From Brachynemurus nebulosus (lineage: Eukaryota; Arthropoda; Insecta; Neuroptera; Myrmeleontidae): a stretch of DNA of 64,000 nt. The notes under the pieces were generated by a model that was not told the origin of the DNA, did no database searches, and saw only the letters and a list, made by a program, of their open reading frames with translations. Where the stretch lies: contig JAPWDM010000006.1 of NCBI GenBank assembly GCA_035578155.1, positions 16,136,305-16,200,304 of the forward strand, given 5' to 3'. Shown here one piece after another: positions 1-12,963 of the stretch. Positions within the stretch are counted from its first letter, which is position 1. Every line of letters begins with the position of its first letter. The position numbers were made by a program, and so were the translations under genes.

Positions 1-931
1 TAATTTTGCTTTAAGGCGGTATCTCAGTAGAGACGTAAATTTCGAAAGGATTTTTCAGATAAACAATAAATAAAAAATATTTTTTCATTCTCTTACCGCA
101 GCTTTTTTATTAATGTTTTTAGAATGTATAAAAAAAATTAAAATTCAAGGTGTTATCTGCTATCTTTTGTCGTAAAAAATGAGGGAAGGGGTGAGTAAAA
201 CTCACCCGAAATCTGAAAAAAATACAGTTTTTTGAAGCACTCAGAGAATTATTGTCGTTATCGTTGAGATCAAAGAGAAAACAATTCGTAGAATGATGGA
301 TATCTAGAAAAAAGTAAATTTTTTAATATTTTTTTTTCTCGAAAAAATTAGAAAATTTATTTTGAATTTTTCAAGATTTGGACGATAGGAAACTTCATAA
401 GAAATGACAAAAATTCAGATCGAAAAATGTAGTTTTCAACAAAATTTCAACAGCCAAAACACAGTCTAAATCTACCTAAGTGCTTATTTTTCTCAGTGAG
501 TTAAACAAAAACTAAATGAAATCCAATCTCATAATGTGTCGCGTGTACGCAGTCGCAATAATGTATATCCATATAAAGAAGCGTTCTCAAGTTTTTCGAA
601 ACACTTACTCAATTTTAAACGTTACATAATCTCCCCCAAATCCAGTGTACATACATATTAATATACTAAATTTAAGCACACACTATTAAAATTGTTATTT
701 TTGATGTGTTTTCTTCGTTGCGAATGGGTTTTGAGGTATTAAAATATACACATATGTATACATATGCATAAATATTACCGTAGTTAACTATAATAATTAT
801 TACAGTAACCGTTAAGTAATTTTAAATTGAAGATTTTCAAGATAATATTAAATTTATTAAACATACCAAATTAATTTCGTTCGTACGACACATTTATATA
901 CGGAGCAAGGTAGCAAAATATTATATATGTA
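1..931. other. AT-rich intergenic DNA, no gene seen
   Basis: No open reading frame with protein-like composition, RNA gene or terminal-repeat pair was recognised here. The stretch is simple AT-rich sequence with A and T runs. Confidence 0.6.
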
Positions 932-2317
932 TATGCAAGGTGGTCCAGAATTATGTACCGAAATTATTAGAGAGCTGGTAGTACGTTCAAAAATAATGGT
1001 ACCTTTTCATCTACACTTTTTTCTAAAACTCAGTAATCAGGGAGATAAAGTAGTGGGATGAAATGTAAGAGGGGTGGAACGAAACTGACTTCTTTTTTTT
1101 TTAAATTTTTTAGTCGCTTTTGAGTAATGGATTAATAGTTTAGGGGTGCATATGAATATCAGGATAATTAAATTTATGGTAGCAATTATTCCATCACTTA
1201 TGATTAGGGAATAATAGGGTTCTTGACTGAAGTTCCGAAAATATTCTAAAGGCATTGTTTTTCCATGTCAGTTAAGTGATTTTTTTTTATTTTCGACAGA
1301 TTCTGTAAAAAATCATCAAAAAAAGTAACCCTACAATTTTAAATGAGAAAAAGGCGGGAGAAAAACACCTCGCTATAATGACGTCACAGTTTGAACACGC
1401 AGAATACAAATTTTTTCACTGTGTGGGTACAATACAATTTTCATTCTGTGACGTCACAGTTTGAACTAAACGTCAATGTCAATATTTATAACCTCAAAAC
1501 TTTGATTATATTCATAAAATGTCAAAGTAAAAGCAAGTATTTATTTGAATTCTGGTCGATTATTATTACTATATATGTATGTAAGCTAATAGAAATATTC
1601 AAAAGAAAACACAATTTCACCTCACCGATGAAAATTATCAAAATCGACATATCTAGCTATAAAATGTTACGTCATTTTCAAGAAATGGCGCGTTTTCACT
1701 AATTTGAATATTTGTTGAAAAATGGCGATTTTCAAAATAAAATTTCTAAATAGTTATCAAATCTTTTTGTTTCATCATCAAAATTGGACATATGTAATGA
1801 TAATGCATAGAATTAATTAACATTTGACACAAATTTTAAATACAGTCAAGTCCCGTATTTCGAAATAAATACTTCTACTTTAAATTACTCGAAAACGGTA
1901 TTATTTATCGAAGTATAACAAGTATACCTTTTTTTGCGTGGAATTGTCTGAGGAATCATATTGTTAAGAAATTTGTTTAAATAACTGCAAATTAAAAAAA
2001 GAAAAGACGTGATAACTAACACCAAAGCCACCACTTAATCAGAAGTGGTGGAATAAGTGTTAATATAAATTTATAATCCTCCTAATGCAAAATATGTACC
2101 CCTAAAATATCAATCCGTTCATTCAAAAGCAATCCGTCAATTCAAAAGCGTTTGGAAAATATTTAGGAAAAGATGGTTTTCATTTCACCCCTTTATAGGC
2201 ATGTATCTCCCTTATTATTAAGTTTTGGAAAAAAGTGTAGATGAAAACGTACCATTATTTCTTAAAGTACTATCAGCTCTAGCAATTACGGTACATAATT
2301 CTGGACCACCTTGTATA
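932..2317. mobile_element. 1.4-kb non-autonomous DNA element with long imperfect TIRs
   Basis: The left end (CAAGGTGGTCCAGAATTATG at about 936) reappears inverted at the right end (ACATAATTCTGGACCACCTT, 2293..2312). The inverted similarity continues inward for roughly 250 bp with gaps: both arms hold matching blocks for a GTGTAGATGAAAA-type motif, GGGAGATA, and a GGGGT-rich block. No transposase ORF is left. Inside, the 17-mer GACGTCACAGTTTGAAC occurs twice (1380..1396 and 1450..1466). The TSD is not clear, so a TA-target (mariner-like) assignment is only a guess. Confidence 0.75.
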
Positions 2318-2601
2318 TGAAGTTAATACCCAGATATGTGTAAACATATAGGTAGGTGAATATAACCTTACTGTAAGTAGATTAAATTTTAATATGCTAC
2401 AGGTAACCGTTTAACCCTTTAAGAACCGAAAGAACGTTTATTAAACCCGCATAGCATACGATGTTTTGACTAAACTGCTGTGTTGGATACTGTGACGGCT
2501 CCTTTACGATGTTGGTTACACTTGATGTGTATTGCTGACCTCGCCTGGGTCTGTAGCTTCTTTACCGGTAGTGGTGGTAAAGACATACTTTTATTTTGAG
2601 T

Positions 2602-2940
2602 TTAAGGTACCATCACAGTGTGATCGGCCGAAAAATAGTCAATTTTCGCAATTTTTTTCCGGATGGATAGGATGGGGGAATGGGGAAGAATTTTTTTTAC
2701 GATTAATACCACTATTTAACAATACAAAAATATTTTTTTTATTCAATTTTATTTGTTTTTTATAATTATTATAATTTTTTGAAAAAGTGTCTTTAAAAAA
2801 GGGCGGAAATCGGTACACAGGATTGCGGCTGCAGTTTTCATTCGAAAAAAATCAAATAGAATATCAATCTGTAAAAAAGCCGAAAAACAATTGTGAAAAT
2901 TAAATATTTTTCAACCGATCACACTGTGATGGTACCTTAA
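2602..2940. mobile_element. 339-bp MITE with TTAA ends, copy 1
   Basis: Bounded on both sides by TTAA. The TIRs are near perfect: GGTACCATCACAGTGTGATC at the left and GATCACACTGTGATGGTACC at the right. The interior is T-rich with no protein-like ORF. A second, partial copy lies on the other strand at 16893..17121, and the two can be followed through the shared block around 2690..2810. The TTAA boundary fits piggyBac or another TTAA-targeting superfamily, but the ends are not the piggyBac CCCTAGAA type, so the superfamily is left open. Confidence 0.8.
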
Positions 2941-3876
2941 GGAAAAATTGTATAAAATTGTAATTGCACAGTGAAAAAAATTTGTGTTAAAATTAACACA
3001 TTTCACATGTCCAGAACGGTCCACTCAATTTTTTGTGTTATTTTAACACAAAGTATATGTGTCAAATCTTTACACAAGATTTATGTCAATGATTTAACAC
3101 ACAAAAGGATATACATTTTATGTTAATTTTACACAATTACTTAGTTATAATTTTACCACAATTATATGTAAAATTAACTGATTTAGAATGTAGAAGTTTC
3201 TACAAAGTTGTGTTCTGATGAAAATAATGTTGAAGCGATACCCAAAAATTGTGAAGATCGTTGTCAAACTGAACGTGGAAGGCAAAATGGAACGACTACT
3301 TTTCCTTCTTTACCTGATCTTCTTTGCCTTTTGAATGCGTTCTGGAACGCCGAATATTCAATAATTTTTTAATTAATTGAAGTAAATTCTGCAAACGAAG
3401 AAAAAAATTCAATCTATAAAATTTTTAATTGACTTACCAATATTTAATATCTAAATAATTGAAACCAATTTAACCTTAGGAATACGCTTTTGATTTTGAA
3501 ATATTCCGTGTGCTTCTATACATAGATATGTTTCTGTTGAACTCACGTCGCACAGTGTCCAATACTGCAATAATTATGGCAATGATGTTATACCGATGGG
3601 ACCGATGGTATCAGTTATCACTACCTCCGCTCTTATAACTAAAGCAATAGATGCGAGCGAAACCAGTTTACTGGTGTTGTAAATACACAAATAAGTGTAT
3701 TTATCACATTCTTTCGCATTTTACACAAACATTATGTTATTTGTGTGTTGTTAAAAACAGATTAACATTTTATTTCTGTTAAATCAAAATTTTTGTTAAT
3801 ATTTTTCCATTAACACAGGGTTGGGTTACATATTTAACACAAAAATTTTAACCACTAGCTTTCTTTTACGCAGAAC

Positions 3877-5340
3877 CAGGGTCGCGCCAAGGGACATTTG
3901 CGCTGGGGTGCAAGACAAAAATTGCCGCCCCTAAAACTCCAAACTTATTTGTAATACATTTTTGATAATAAAATATATGCCTCCCGGCTACCAGTTTACT
4001 TACTATATATACTTACTTTAATGAAATGCATAAAATATTATAAAATATTTAGGATTATAAATGGAATAAAACACTTAAACTTTTTTTAACAATTTATTTC
4101 GCATAAATTTCAAGAACAAGTAAATAAAAATAAATAATTTTACACAAAACAAAAACGAATAGTAACAATTTTAAAATTTTATATAAAATTCACTTTCCTT
4201 GCCTTTTTTATTGCAAATTCATTTATTAAATCTGACATGTCAATATCTGCAGCAATTTTGTTTTCTATGCTAATTAAATTTAAATCATACGATATTCTTT
4301 CCTGTGACATACTAGATCTTAAATAATTTTTTATTAACTTAAGTTTCGAAAAACTTCTCTCACCAGATGCCACTGTCACAGGTATTGTCAAAAATATTCT
4401 TAATGCAGTTGTCATATTCGGAAACATTGTAGTAAGATCATTAGAAAATATATAATCTAAAACTGTTAATGCATTCATGTCGGGATTAATATATGTTAAA
4501 AGAGTTTCTATTTCATCACATAAATCTAACGCATTTATATCAGATTCGTTCCGCAGAGCCCAAAAGGGGATGTTTTTTACTTAAATTTCTGAGAAACGAT
4601 ATAATGTAACTTTTCCAAGAAAAGAGTATGGAGTGATCCAATTTAAAGAACATCCATAAATCTTATCCTAAGTGGAATAAACAATATCGAAAGAACATGT
4701 ATATTTTAAACTAAATTGCTTGCAGATGTGGATAAGCAAATATTGAAAACAAAATTTATAATAACAAAAAACAGAAATAATAAATTAGGTTTAAGATTTC
4801 AACCAAATAGGAAAAAGAAGATAAAATAAAAATGTTGGTTTTAAAACCAAACAGTTGAAATCTTAAACTCTTTTATTATATTTCGACTGTTCAATACAGT
4901 GTTTACTAAGTCTTATTTAAAAGAATAATATTTTATTGAGAGATCCTCAGTCATCAATTTTTAGTTTGTTTTGTTTACTAATCGTCACGTACTATATACA
5001 ACGTAACGCAACGAAAACTAAACAATTTTAAAGATTGATAAATGTTTTATGTGTAGAATTCAAGGACGGTTTTTATAAAATTAAAGCGTGCAAGAACATG
5101 TTCGATCCCGATCCCGTGTGATCTCGCCGATTATCGCGCAAATGATTGTTGTCGCTGGTCGACAATCGGAATAATCGGATTACCGACGGGTCACAACAAT
5201 CATAATAGACTATTTAAGCAAAATGCGGGTAACATTTAGTGTCATCAAAATTACCACATAAAAATAGTAATAATTTTATATTTTATTTGCCGCCCCCAAA
5301 GCCTGCCGCACCCCTAACACCCCCGCTTGGCGCGGCCCTG
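3877..5340 (-). mobile_element. Degenerate hAT transposon, 1464 bp, with exact 8-bp TSD
   Basis: The termini CAGGGTCGCGCCAAGGG and CTTGGCGCGGCCCTG are imperfect inverted repeats of the hAT CAGGG type. The element is flanked by the identical 8-bp duplication CGCAGAAC at 3869..3876 and 5341..5348. The C-terminal end of a transposase is still readable on the minus strand. The 5' two thirds of the transposase are missing or decayed, so the element cannot be autonomous. Confidence 0.95.
4179..4583 (-). pseudogene. hAT transposase C-terminal remnant (hATC dimerisation domain)
   Basis: The minus-strand frame encodes a 99-aa ORF (4179..4478). In-frame similarity-like sequence without a start codon continues about 35 codons upstream, to a stop near 4581. 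The string TIPVTVASGERSFSKLKLIK, followed by NYLRSSMSQERI and a downstream LISIE, is the hallmark of the hAT C-terminal dimerisation domain, as in ZMYM1-like and transposon-derived proteins. The N-terminal BED or zinc-finger part and most of the RNase-H-like catalytic domain are absent, so it is a truncated relic rather than a gene. It lies inside the hAT element bounded by 8-bp TSDs, which explains its presence. Confidence 0.93.
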
Positions 5341-5366
5341 CGCAGAACACAAATTTTTTCACTGTG

Positions 5367-7169
5367 TGGTTACAACGCAATTTAGAAAATTACATATCTG
5401 TATACATGCTTACGTTTTCCACCCAAACCAACTCTGTATGAGCATTTAACACCTAAAATTTATCAACTATCTGTGATAATTCGAACCTCTTTATAATTCG
5501 TAATATTTTAAGAGTCCCTCGAGTTTCGAATTAACGAGAGTCGACTGTAGTTTGAATTTTATTCACGTGATTAAAATCTATGCCAGTCAATAGGTTGAAA
5601 ATCAATTTTTTTTCCAAAATCGTTTTATTTATTCAACGTTTTCAAACGTTTGAACTCCAAGTTAATTAAACAAAAAATAAATAATTAACAAAATAAATTG
5701 TCAATTAAGTACCTATGCATATATACGTACTTCAAGTCGGTGACTGGTAAGTCTTTGATCACAATACCGCAACTACACATTCTACATACTTCATAATCAC
5801 TGTTATAATATGATCCCAAGACATGTTCTAACGGATATATGAAACCTTTGTAACTAACATAAAGAGTTTCCATTCGCCTAATCTGTTAATAATATTCATA
5901 TCGACATTTTCGAACCGTTTACGATATTTCTGTGCAACTGGATCGTATACATACCATAAATTACAATTTCTAGTTACCTGTACAAGGAATTATCTTGCCC
6001 TGTTGTAAGTTAACTCACAGTCAGTCAAGTTGCTTGTGCTGAAAATATTGTATTTTCATTTAGAGGCGCCACTACAACTTTTACGCTTTGGAACCCAAAA
6101 ATGCACACCCCCCCCCAAAAAAAAAAACAACTCCAAGGAACTGGGAAAATAGAAACCACTTTCAAATAAAAATTATTTGCTTTTCTTGTACTCATATTTT
6201 TCTCTGATGCGTTTTTTTTGTCATACGTCCATTTTGGTAAAAACGTCTTGTAATTAATAACTGGCTAAAATATATCAAATTATACTTGTTGATGTCTGAC
6301 TAAAACTTCAAATTTTGTACAAGTAATATTAAAAATTGATTTTGTTAAGTCATGCAAGAATAAATATTGCGTATTTAGTTATAGAAAAAAATTAAGTTTA
6401 TAAAATACTTCTTTTTTATCAAATAATAAGGATAAGGAAATTTGTTCTAGTTTGGCATGAATGTAAGAAAAATTATAAAAGTTTTAATATCTTTAATTTA
6501 AAATAGTTTACAATAATAAAATAAGGCGTATATTATTCTACGGCTTATGATCTGCTTAGCTGTCCAGTTTTGAGATTTTAGACTTTAAATTACAACTTTG
6601 AGCAAAAACAGGTAAACTAGTATTTTTCATGTAGTTTTCATATATGCTATTCAAATTTTAATATACTAAAGCATATCCGCCCTATTTCAAAGTTTACCCT
6701 CAATTTTACCTGAACAACCCCTCCAGTAGGTCCGACCGTGAATTTATACACATTAATAGAAAGCTCTCTAAAAATAAAGTGTTTTGTCAATGTAAAGTTT
6801 TTTTCTATCTACCGTCGTTTTCAAGTAACCAAGCAGAATTAAAATTTTACCCTAATTTTGAGGGGTGATTTCGCCCCTTAAATGGCGACGGTGGCAGATA
6901 AAAAAAAATACGGGTCTGTTATTTTTGCTTGTACTACATATATACCAAGTTTCATCAAAATTGCGAATTGACAGTTCAAAACCTTTCCTTGTCAGAGAAC
7001 TTTCTGTCATAGTCCCGGACCCAAGTCTTGCCATTCCATTTGGAAATCTACTAAATAGCTATAAATCTTTGGTTTATTTAAAACATACTAAAAATTATAC
7101 TACAATGCTTCCAACTGTAAACAGTCAAGACCTTATGTTACAAATTTTACCCCTAAGTATTAACCTATG
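5367..7169. other. AT-rich intergenic DNA
   Basis: A C-run followed by an A-run lies at about 6109..6127. Short ORFs here (for example 5685..5873 on the minus strand) lack recognisable domains. The part around 6700..7160 reads like an old dispersed repeat but no ends were found. Confidence 0.5.
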
Positions 7170-7177
7170 ATTAGACA

Positions 7178-7377
7178 CAGCGACGGCGAGAGGGTAGGGC
7201 AAGTAGGGCAATTGCCCGGGGGTCTGAGTCTAAAAATGGGGCTCGCAGTATCGTCTAGGGCCCCGGAAGAAATGAGAAGCGTTTTTTTTTTTTTGCTTGT
7301 CAATTGTATATTTGGAGAAAAAGGCTCGAAAATTTTTTGTTGCGCCTGGGGGCCCATCATTTCTCTCGCCGGCCCTG
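7178..7377. mobile_element. 200-bp hAT MITE with exact 8-bp TSD
   Basis: The ends CAGCGACGGCGAGAG and CTCTCGCCGGCCCTG are imperfect inverted repeats of hAT type. The identical 8-bp duplication ATTAGACA flanks it at 7170..7177 and 7378..7385. The interior is GC-richer than its surroundings and has no coding potential of its own; overlapping short ORFs on both strands are chance products of this GC content. Confidence 0.93.
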
Positions 7378-7469
7378 ATTAGACAGTTTTTTACAAGAAA
7401 ATGATAATGAAAATTTAAATTTTCTGAAGCCATTCAGTGCGCAAACTCAAAAAATGGTTTTAATAAAAA

Positions 7470-7730
7470 TTAAGGGGAGGTTTACTTGAGAGTCGTTAAA
7501 AAAAATTGATTTTTTTTTTTGCAGAAATTGGTAGCTAATGGTAGAATATGTTCCCAAAGTGATTTTGCTGAAAGTAATTTAAGGGAAGGTTTACTTGAGA
7601 TTTGATAAAAAAATCGATTTTTTTTTTACCGAAATTGATAGCAAATCATGTGTAGAATATGTTCCCAAAGCGATTTTACTGAAAATAATTTAAAAACAAG
7701 ATTCTTGCACATTAACCAAATCCAGCTTTC

Positions 7731-7774
<44 letters not shown>

Positions 7775-8575
7775 ATAGTTCACGCAATAATGAGTATTAA
7801 ATATAAAAATTTTGAAAATACATTTCTTTATATAAATATTTTATAATATCTCGGAACTACATTTTTGGAACTGGTGGACACGATAACTCAAAAACTATTC
7901 GATGGATCCTTTTTTTAAATTTTTTATTTTAAAGATAATTCAATTCTTCGGCACCTCTACCTAAGTTCGATACACTTTCAATATTTTTTTTTATTTTTAA
8001 ATTTACTTTAAAGAGCGAAAAATAAGACAAAAATCGTAATCAAAAGTTCAAACATCCGCCATTTTTTTTTCTTTCAGAAAGGAGGGAGTATAAAAACAGC
8101 CAATTTTTGCCCAATGAGCGGCAAGTAAAATAATCATTTGTATTTAAAGTACTCATTCCACAGAATTCAAAAATATCAATTATAATCATTTTACTTCAAG
8201 GGAACATTTTAAAAACTATTACTCAACCACTTGTGACAATACCCATAATCTACCAATTTCAACTCAAGAGGTGCCGGTACTCTTCATACTATATATTTTA
8301 TAAATCTTTTTTGTTTTTGGATTTATTGCCGGTTTTGGTTTATTACCGGCGTTAGGATGTCCACCAACAAGGCATTGAATTTTCGGATAGTCACACTGCA
8401 CTATTTATAAAATGGACATTTTTTTATATTTTTCCTTGAAATTTTTTTTTTGTTTAGTTTAATACTTAATAAATATGTGCACAAAATTTGAAATTGATAT
8501 TTACTTCCGTTCTTGAGAAAAAAATTCTAGAAAAATACATAATTTTTAAGGACTCTCGAGTAAACCGCCCCTTAA
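7470..8575. mobile_element. TTAA-bounded TIR element, copy 1 (1.1 kb)
   Basis: TTAAGGGGAGGTTTACTTGA at the left pairs with a right end reading CTCGAGTAAACCGCCCCTTAA (last bases 8555..8575). The left part carries an internal imperfect tandem duplication: a second GGGAAGGTTTACTTGAGA block at about 7580, and twin ATGTTCCCAAAG motifs. A long A-run occupies about 7732..7773. No transposase is visible. Two relatives lie at 13901..14563 and 21953..22873. Confidence 0.85.
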
Positions 8576-10699
8576 CGTACTTATTGTTAGAGTGCAAGTG
8601 TTTCTCCTGTAACACGGTTTCACTCTAAGTCTCTGTAACACAGTAAGGTAATAATGATAAATGTTAAATTGTTAAATTAATGATCTAAATAAGGTTTACA
8701 CTTACCGAAAAAAATTAACATTTTTCCACAGGTACCTAACCATAGTGTGTTATAATATAAGTGGGAAACCTGTATTATCATAGTTTTCACAATTTTTAAG
8801 TAGGTACTCTACATATGTGAGATTGTACGTTTTAATGGCACAAAAAAAGGATTACATTTTAAGTAAGCTCACAAAATTCACAAGTTGAATGGGTCACCAT
8901 TGTCTATTCGTATTATAGTCCGTATTTGCACATGCATGCTATCTAAATAAATATGAAGATTAAATCGCCGTAAGCGACAAGAATCCTTTTTACGTTGGCA
9001 TACACAGAGAGATAATAAAATGGGTGTTTGTGTATTCAGATTTAAATTATATTTAAATATTTCTTGTTATAACACCGGGGAAATATAACTTTATACATTT
9101 TCTACCTGTAGCTGACTATTTTCTTTAATATTTCATATACCGGGAAAAATAGTTAAACTCGAGATGCAACTCACGTAATAATTGTTTCATATCATACGAT
9201 TTAACGTAGTGAATTTATATTTTTTACCGTTTTTTACTTTACGACACGACCGTTGGATGTCACCTATATTTAAAAATACGCGCGCTGGTAGAGCTATTAG
9301 TAGGTTAAATTATATTTTTTTAAAGCATTACCTTAAAAAAGGTTAGTTGTTGACTTACCAAAAAAATGAGACTTCTTTTTGAATTTTTTTTTTTTTGTGG
9401 AAACAAAAAAACGAAGTGAAATTTTAACGGTTTATTCTCAATTTATTTGGGTATACGAAAAAAATTTTTTAATGAAAAAAAAAGTATAAGATAGCGCCCC
9501 AAACGCGGTTATCTCCAAACTATATTTTTAAATATATAGTGAAAGGGAAACATCAATTTGATCAGTGTCCTGTCATAAAAGCAAAATTTTTTACTTATAT
9601 ATGTATTAGATTTGTTTCGCTAAAAAATTGAATTTAGTTCGATGATCGAAATGGAGCGGCTATCAAACAAAGGATCAGTGACCTCGAGGGTAAGGCGCTT
9701 CACTAGTTATCAAGAGATCCTGGGTTCTACTTGTAGCCGACCCAGTTTGATAATTTTTCAATCACTATATGATTTTTAATTAAATTTAGTTTGCTTATGA
9801 AAATTTTAATTTTCAACCAGTCATTATTAAAATCGTATTCACATCACTAAATTATATTTCTAAGAAGCTGCAGTTTAAATTTCAAGTCCATCGGTTGAAA
9901 AGTGGCCGAGTTTTGATTGCGTTTGGGTTGCATTTTCTTTTTTTTTTTTTTGTTATTTTTTTATTTATTCAAAAAAATTTCTTTTGTATCTTCCTATTAA
10001 TCTTCAAAATATTCTTTATTAGTGTGCCACACCAAAACTGGCAAAAGGAAGCCCATGTAGAATCACTTTGGTGTTCGTCGCAGTCGGTGGTAGCCAACTT
10101 GACGTAGAAAGTTAAAATTTAGCGCAATTATAGAAAATGGTAATCCAATTACGGACGTCTGGTATGAAAAATTGAATTTTATTTTAACGAGAATTTTTTA
10201 AGGCACAAATTTAAAAGTAAATATATTGTATTATCTTTATAATATGTATAATGTAATGTAAATAACTCAAAATGTATCTTATAACTTGTATTTCAACTTT
10301 TCTTGTAAAATTGAAATTAACTTTTTCACCTAATCAAAACTTCATTGAATTTCATTTGAAACGTGAAAATAGTTTTCCGTAATATTTTCATGAATTTGAG
10401 CAGATATCTAAAAGTTTTTCTTTGTCTTACCGATCGATACGTTTACATATAAATAGAATGTAAGTAAGTATGTATATTATGTACTAGAAACTAGACTAGA
10501 TACTATATAATATACAGTATCTAGAATATTATGTACGTGTTACATGTATAAATAAATAATAATAATAAAGTAACGAAAGTATTTAAATAAACACTGTTAA
10601 AATATTAATTAGTAGATTACTTATTCATATATGCATATAAATATACAGGCTGATCCAAATAAAATATTGTTTATAATCTGTCTTTCTTACTTTAAGCAT
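8576..10699. other. AT-rich intergenic DNA with one tRNA-like segment
   Basis: Apart from the tRNA-like stretch at about 9650..9745, no gene or terminal-repeat pair was recognised. Near 10645 there is a TACAGGCTGATCC motif that looks like a lone transposon end. Confidence 0.5.
9650..9745 (+). repeat. tRNA-like segment, probably a tRNA-derived SINE head or pseudo-tRNA
   Basis: The order GTGACCTCGAGGGTAAGGCG (A-box-like) then CCTGGGTTCTACTTG (degenerate B-box) mimics a tRNA promoter and arm arrangement. A plausible CTAGTTA anticodon loop lies between them. The T-arm does not pair properly and no acceptor stem closes the molecule, so a functional tRNA is unlikely. Confidence 0.4.
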
Positions 10700-11368
10700 T
10701 AAAAATTTGGGGGACAGGTCTACCGACACTGTTAACTTCCAATTGGGCGTCCTTAAAGACTAGAGACTACTGTATATAAATAATTCTTTTTCCATTTCGG
10801 GTAACTTCACCCCTGGGCCCCCGATAGAGGCTTTGCCCCTTGCACCATACCGGGGGCTTCGCCTTCTGTACCTAAGGGTGGCGGCTCCACCCTTATCAAA
10901 CAAATGATAACATCATTTGTTCTCAAGATATGTGAGACAAAATATATTTCAAAAAAATTTTCTTACTTCGTTTTTTTTTTTTTAAATGTTATAATAATAT
11001 ACTGGCGTTTTTAACATCAAGGAAGGTTCTTAGGCCATTATATAATAATGTTATGGTAAAAAATCCATATAATCTATGTTATCTTAATAACGTTAATTGT
11101 TTTTTTACCACAAAAAACAAACCGCTAATCCGAATTTGCTGAAAACTTTATCCGGTCTTCATTTTTTGATTACGCATCTAATGAAATTAGTCCGGAGTTG
11201 ATATCATTATTTGTTCTCGAGATATGAGAGACGAAAAAAAATCGACGAACGAACGAACTAACGAACGCACGCACAGACATCACGCTAAAAACGATGGATT
11301 CGGATTCTAGTGACCTTGAAACGTGGAGATATGTCAAAATTAGCGATTCGTAAAATCGGACCCATTAC
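10700..11368 (+). repeat. 670-bp dispersed element (family B), copy 1
   Basis: Closely similar over its length to 17997..18669. Shared landmarks are TAACTTCC-type start (10733), a GGGGGCTTCG/GGGTGG GC-rich block with short hairpins, a hairpin around AACAAATGATAACATCATTTG, a CGAACGAACGAACTAACGAA run and a final AAAATCGGACCCATTACAA. Copy 2 ends with CCTATGGGAAGTTA, an inverted match to the start, so the family is probably a TIR element. Copy 1 has lost that end. Confidence 0.8.
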
Positions 11369-12901
11369 AATTAAAAAGATAGATTCTAACATTTTTAACT
11401 AAGGCATCGCAGGTTGCATCGAATACTTTAAAAAATATGAAACCACAGATCAATATAGATTAAGCGTAAATATAAAAATTCGTTAAGTGCGTGTTTTTGA
11501 CACGCACTAAGTAATGCCATCACAGTGAAAGTGTTAATTTATGATTTTTTGTTAACTCTATAGTTGTTTGTTAACTCTATAGTTGTTAACTCTACAGCCC
11601 TCTTGCGTTTATTCATTATGGATGTTGTAACGCGGTGTAGGAGCGTGACCGGTTCAGAATGGTGTAAATGTGTTGTATGTTGTATTATTAGAGTGTCGAA
11701 ACCATGAACCGATAAGCGTGATATGAATGTAATTCGGTTATGGAACCCTAATCACCGCGTGTACAGTTACGAAGCTTGATATTGTTGAAGTTAAAGTTGT
11801 CCCCGTGAAAAGCTTCGTTGGAATATAACTTATTAGCGCAAGAGGAAATTCGGGTTCTTTGAGTCATAAATAATATAGACAAAGATTTTCCGATGTATAT
11901 TTATTTGATGTTAAAGTATTTTCAAAGTTCATTCAACAAACGATTCACAATTATGGATAACCAAAACACATTTTGTAAATTTATATTGTACAATAAAATC
12001 TGCCGTGGAATAAAAACAAAAGGTTTAAATTTTTAAATATATAAAAAACATGACGAAAACGAATATAAAAAAAAATGTGTTAAAATGAACCGAGAACCCA
12101 CGGCTTATTATGACCGAAACACGTCCTGCTCGAGTCAATGTTAATTCCCGATTGTTCGACAGAACACGTCTTGTTCATGTCAGACTTAAATCCCGATTGC
12201 CCGCTTTGCCATAATCTTTCACCTTTGTGCAGTCGACAACCCCACTCCAAGCGCCATGTGTGCGATATGTCCGTAATACATACTGGTTAAACTACCGCAC
12301 ACATTCGCGTATTGTTAACATCTTAAGGGAAACATAACATTAATTGGAATTGAAGTTGTCATATCATGAATATTGACGGTAAACAAATGAGCATAAGTGA
12401 TTATGCAAAGTCAGGACGTAGAAGTTAAACTATTTGCCTATATTAAAGGCTATGACTACACGGTGTTACAATGTACAACTCAATAATTATTCAATCACGT
12501 GTTCAATTCAATCACACAACGGTATTAATACGTCATCTTCGATGACATAAAAATCTGTGGACAGTAGTAGGTCAAACTAGGTCAACTCACTACTTAGTCG
12601 ATCATTCTTTCGGAAGCGCTGAACCGATGCACTTCAATTGTTATACATATATTGTTAAAATAATTGTTTGCGCATGTTGCTCCCTCCGCAATGCATGATA
12701 AGTGGATGTGTGTGTGTGACCACTCACACACATGCATACATCAAACCCATACAACTACAAACAGTGTGTACCTACATAACATAGTGGGGAGCAGTGGTAG
12801 GGATTTTTTGTTCATGCTGGTATCACTAGTACAGAGATAGCAGCTTTGTTTCTGTATTTTATGTATGAGACCGTCACTTTTTACTAAAAACATATTATGC
12901 A
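11369..12901. other. Intergenic DNA with a short tandem repeat
   Basis: At about 11543..11598 the word GTTAACTCTATAGTT recurs three times in tandem. The segment just after 11370 shares a short stretch (AAAGATAGAYTCTAAC and GTTGCATCGA) with 16150..16195. No gene was recognised. Confidence 0.5.
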
Positions 12902-12960
12902 GATAGTCTGATCATGAGCCGACTTTCGGTTTTTAAGCCATCCTCAGGTGAATACAATTA
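12902..12960 (-). ncRNA. Hammerhead-like motif fragment (Penelope-type relic), copy 1
   Basis: Read on the minus strand this contains CCTGAGGATGGC, a short loop, CCGAAAGTCGGC: a CUGANGA-like word, a short stem and a GAAA. The first core word is mutated (CTGAGGA). The same arrangement occurs at 14861, 49771 (minus) and 57739, where downstream sequence is also shared (a GTGAAAAGTGACAAAG-type block). Ribozyme activity is not shown. Confidence 0.4.
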
Positions 12961-12963
12961 ACC

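Larger units (their letters stand above)
2967..5366. mobile_element. Putative TIR element with CACAGTG termini, split by a hAT insertion
   Basis: The left end CACAGTGAAAAAAATTTGTG reappears inverted at 5347..5366 (CACAAATTTTTTCACTGTG). Between 2967 and 3868 there are repeated short inverted words of the TGTGTTAA/TTAACACA type. The hAT at 3877..5340 sits between the body and the right terminus, so the original element was about 930 bp. A similar terminus lies at 1404..1430 inside another element. The exact boundary and TSD could not be fixed, because similarity to the 1.4-kb copy continues a few bases past CACTGTG. Confidence 0.5.

Noticed and set aside
5685..5873. 62-aa minus-strand ORF with several cysteines (CRMCSC)
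   Set aside because: Short, isolated, no signal peptide or recognised domain and no splice context; chance ORF cannot be excluded.
7160..7433. Overlapping ORFs on both strands in a GC-rich patch
   Set aside because: They coincide with a 200-bp hAT MITE with exact TSD; the frames are by-products of its base composition.
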